NCBI GenBank assembly: GCA_028821145.1
Contig: JAPPHC010000061.1
Span: 1-43,051, forward strand
Origin: Gammaproteobacteria bacterium
GTDB lineage: Bacteria > Pseudomonadota > Gammaproteobacteria > Steroidobacterales > Foliamicaceae
DNA length: 43,051 bases
Direction: 5' to 3'
A program made the position numbers and the translations under genes. This document shows, one piece after another, positions 42,937 to 43,051 of the stretch. The notes under the pieces were generated by a model that was not told where the DNA came from, searched no databases, and worked only from the letters and a program-made list of their open reading frames with translations. Position 1 is the stretch's first letter, and the number at the start of each line of letters is the position of its first letter.

Positions 42937-43051
42937 ATGACCCGCTACATTTTTGTTACCGGCGGCGTGGTTTCCTCGCTGGGAAAGGGCATAACCGCCG
43001 CCTCGCTGGGCGCAATTCTCGAAGCCCGCGGCCTTTCCATCAGCATGATCA
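42937..43051 (+). CDS. pyrG: CTP synthase (N-terminal part; runs off the window)
   Basis: The 38 visible codons read [20 protein letters not shown] and on to SISMI, the unmistakable N-terminus of CTP synthase with the GKG nucleotide-binding loop. The enzyme aminates UTP to CTP using glutamine. The gene continues past position 43051. Order tilS-pyrG fits gammaproteobacteria. CTP is also needed by cdsA in this window. Confidence 0.97.
   Translation, partial: MTRYIFVTGGVVSSLGKGITAASLGAILEARGLSISMI

Overview
This window is a 43 kb piece of a GC-rich bacterial chromosome, most likely from a gammaproteobacterium. That placement rests on gene order: csrA followed by tRNA-Ser(GCU); purMN opposed to DUF2066/hda; and the run glnD-map | rpsB-tsf-pyrH-frr-uppS-cdsA-rseP-bamA-skp-lpxD-lpxA-lpxB-rnhB-dnaE-accA-tilS-pyrG. 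LPS and outer-membrane assembly genes show a Gram-negative envelope. No transposase, integrase, phage gene or CRISPR array was seen, and no gene-free gap exceeds 300 bases.

Region 1 (1-1489) is the tail of an unidentified gene, tRNA-Ala(GGC), tRNA-Glu(UUC), an N-formylglutamate amidohydrolase family gene, csrA with two likely CsrA sites over its ribosome binding site, and tRNA-Ser(GCU).

Region 2 (1513-11771) is accessory. It holds a Tat-exported molybdopterin oxidoreductase large subunit without its iron-sulfur partner. Coupled to it is an FG-GAP/ASPIC lipoprotein gene broken by an in-frame stop inside an odd T-rich block. Next come two MFS paralogs in direct orientation flanking a two-gene ABC exporter (CydD-like plus a second half-transporter), and a 70-bp palindromic element between the first MFS gene and the exporter.

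Region 3 (11819-21864) starts with rnpB (RNase P RNA), whose 3' end overlaps the end of a convergent beta-hydroxyacid dehydrogenase gene. A leftward operon follows: purM, purN, DUF3108, dcd, dehydrogenase. Divergent from it lie DUF2066 and an in-frame fusion of a CDP-alcohol phosphatidyltransferase to the DnaA regulator Hda, the most interesting gene in the window. glnD and map face the other way.

Region 4 (21937-43051) is a dense rightward block for translation, nucleotide metabolism, phospholipid, undecaprenyl, outer-membrane protein and lipid A synthesis, replication and fatty acid synthesis. Many genes overlap by a few bases and several use TTG or GTG starts. Two usual members are absent: dxr between cdsA and rseP, and fabZ between lpxD and lpxA. 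A two-gene cargo (DUF1838 protein and tannase-family esterase) sits between accA and tilS. The window ends 38 codons into pyrG.
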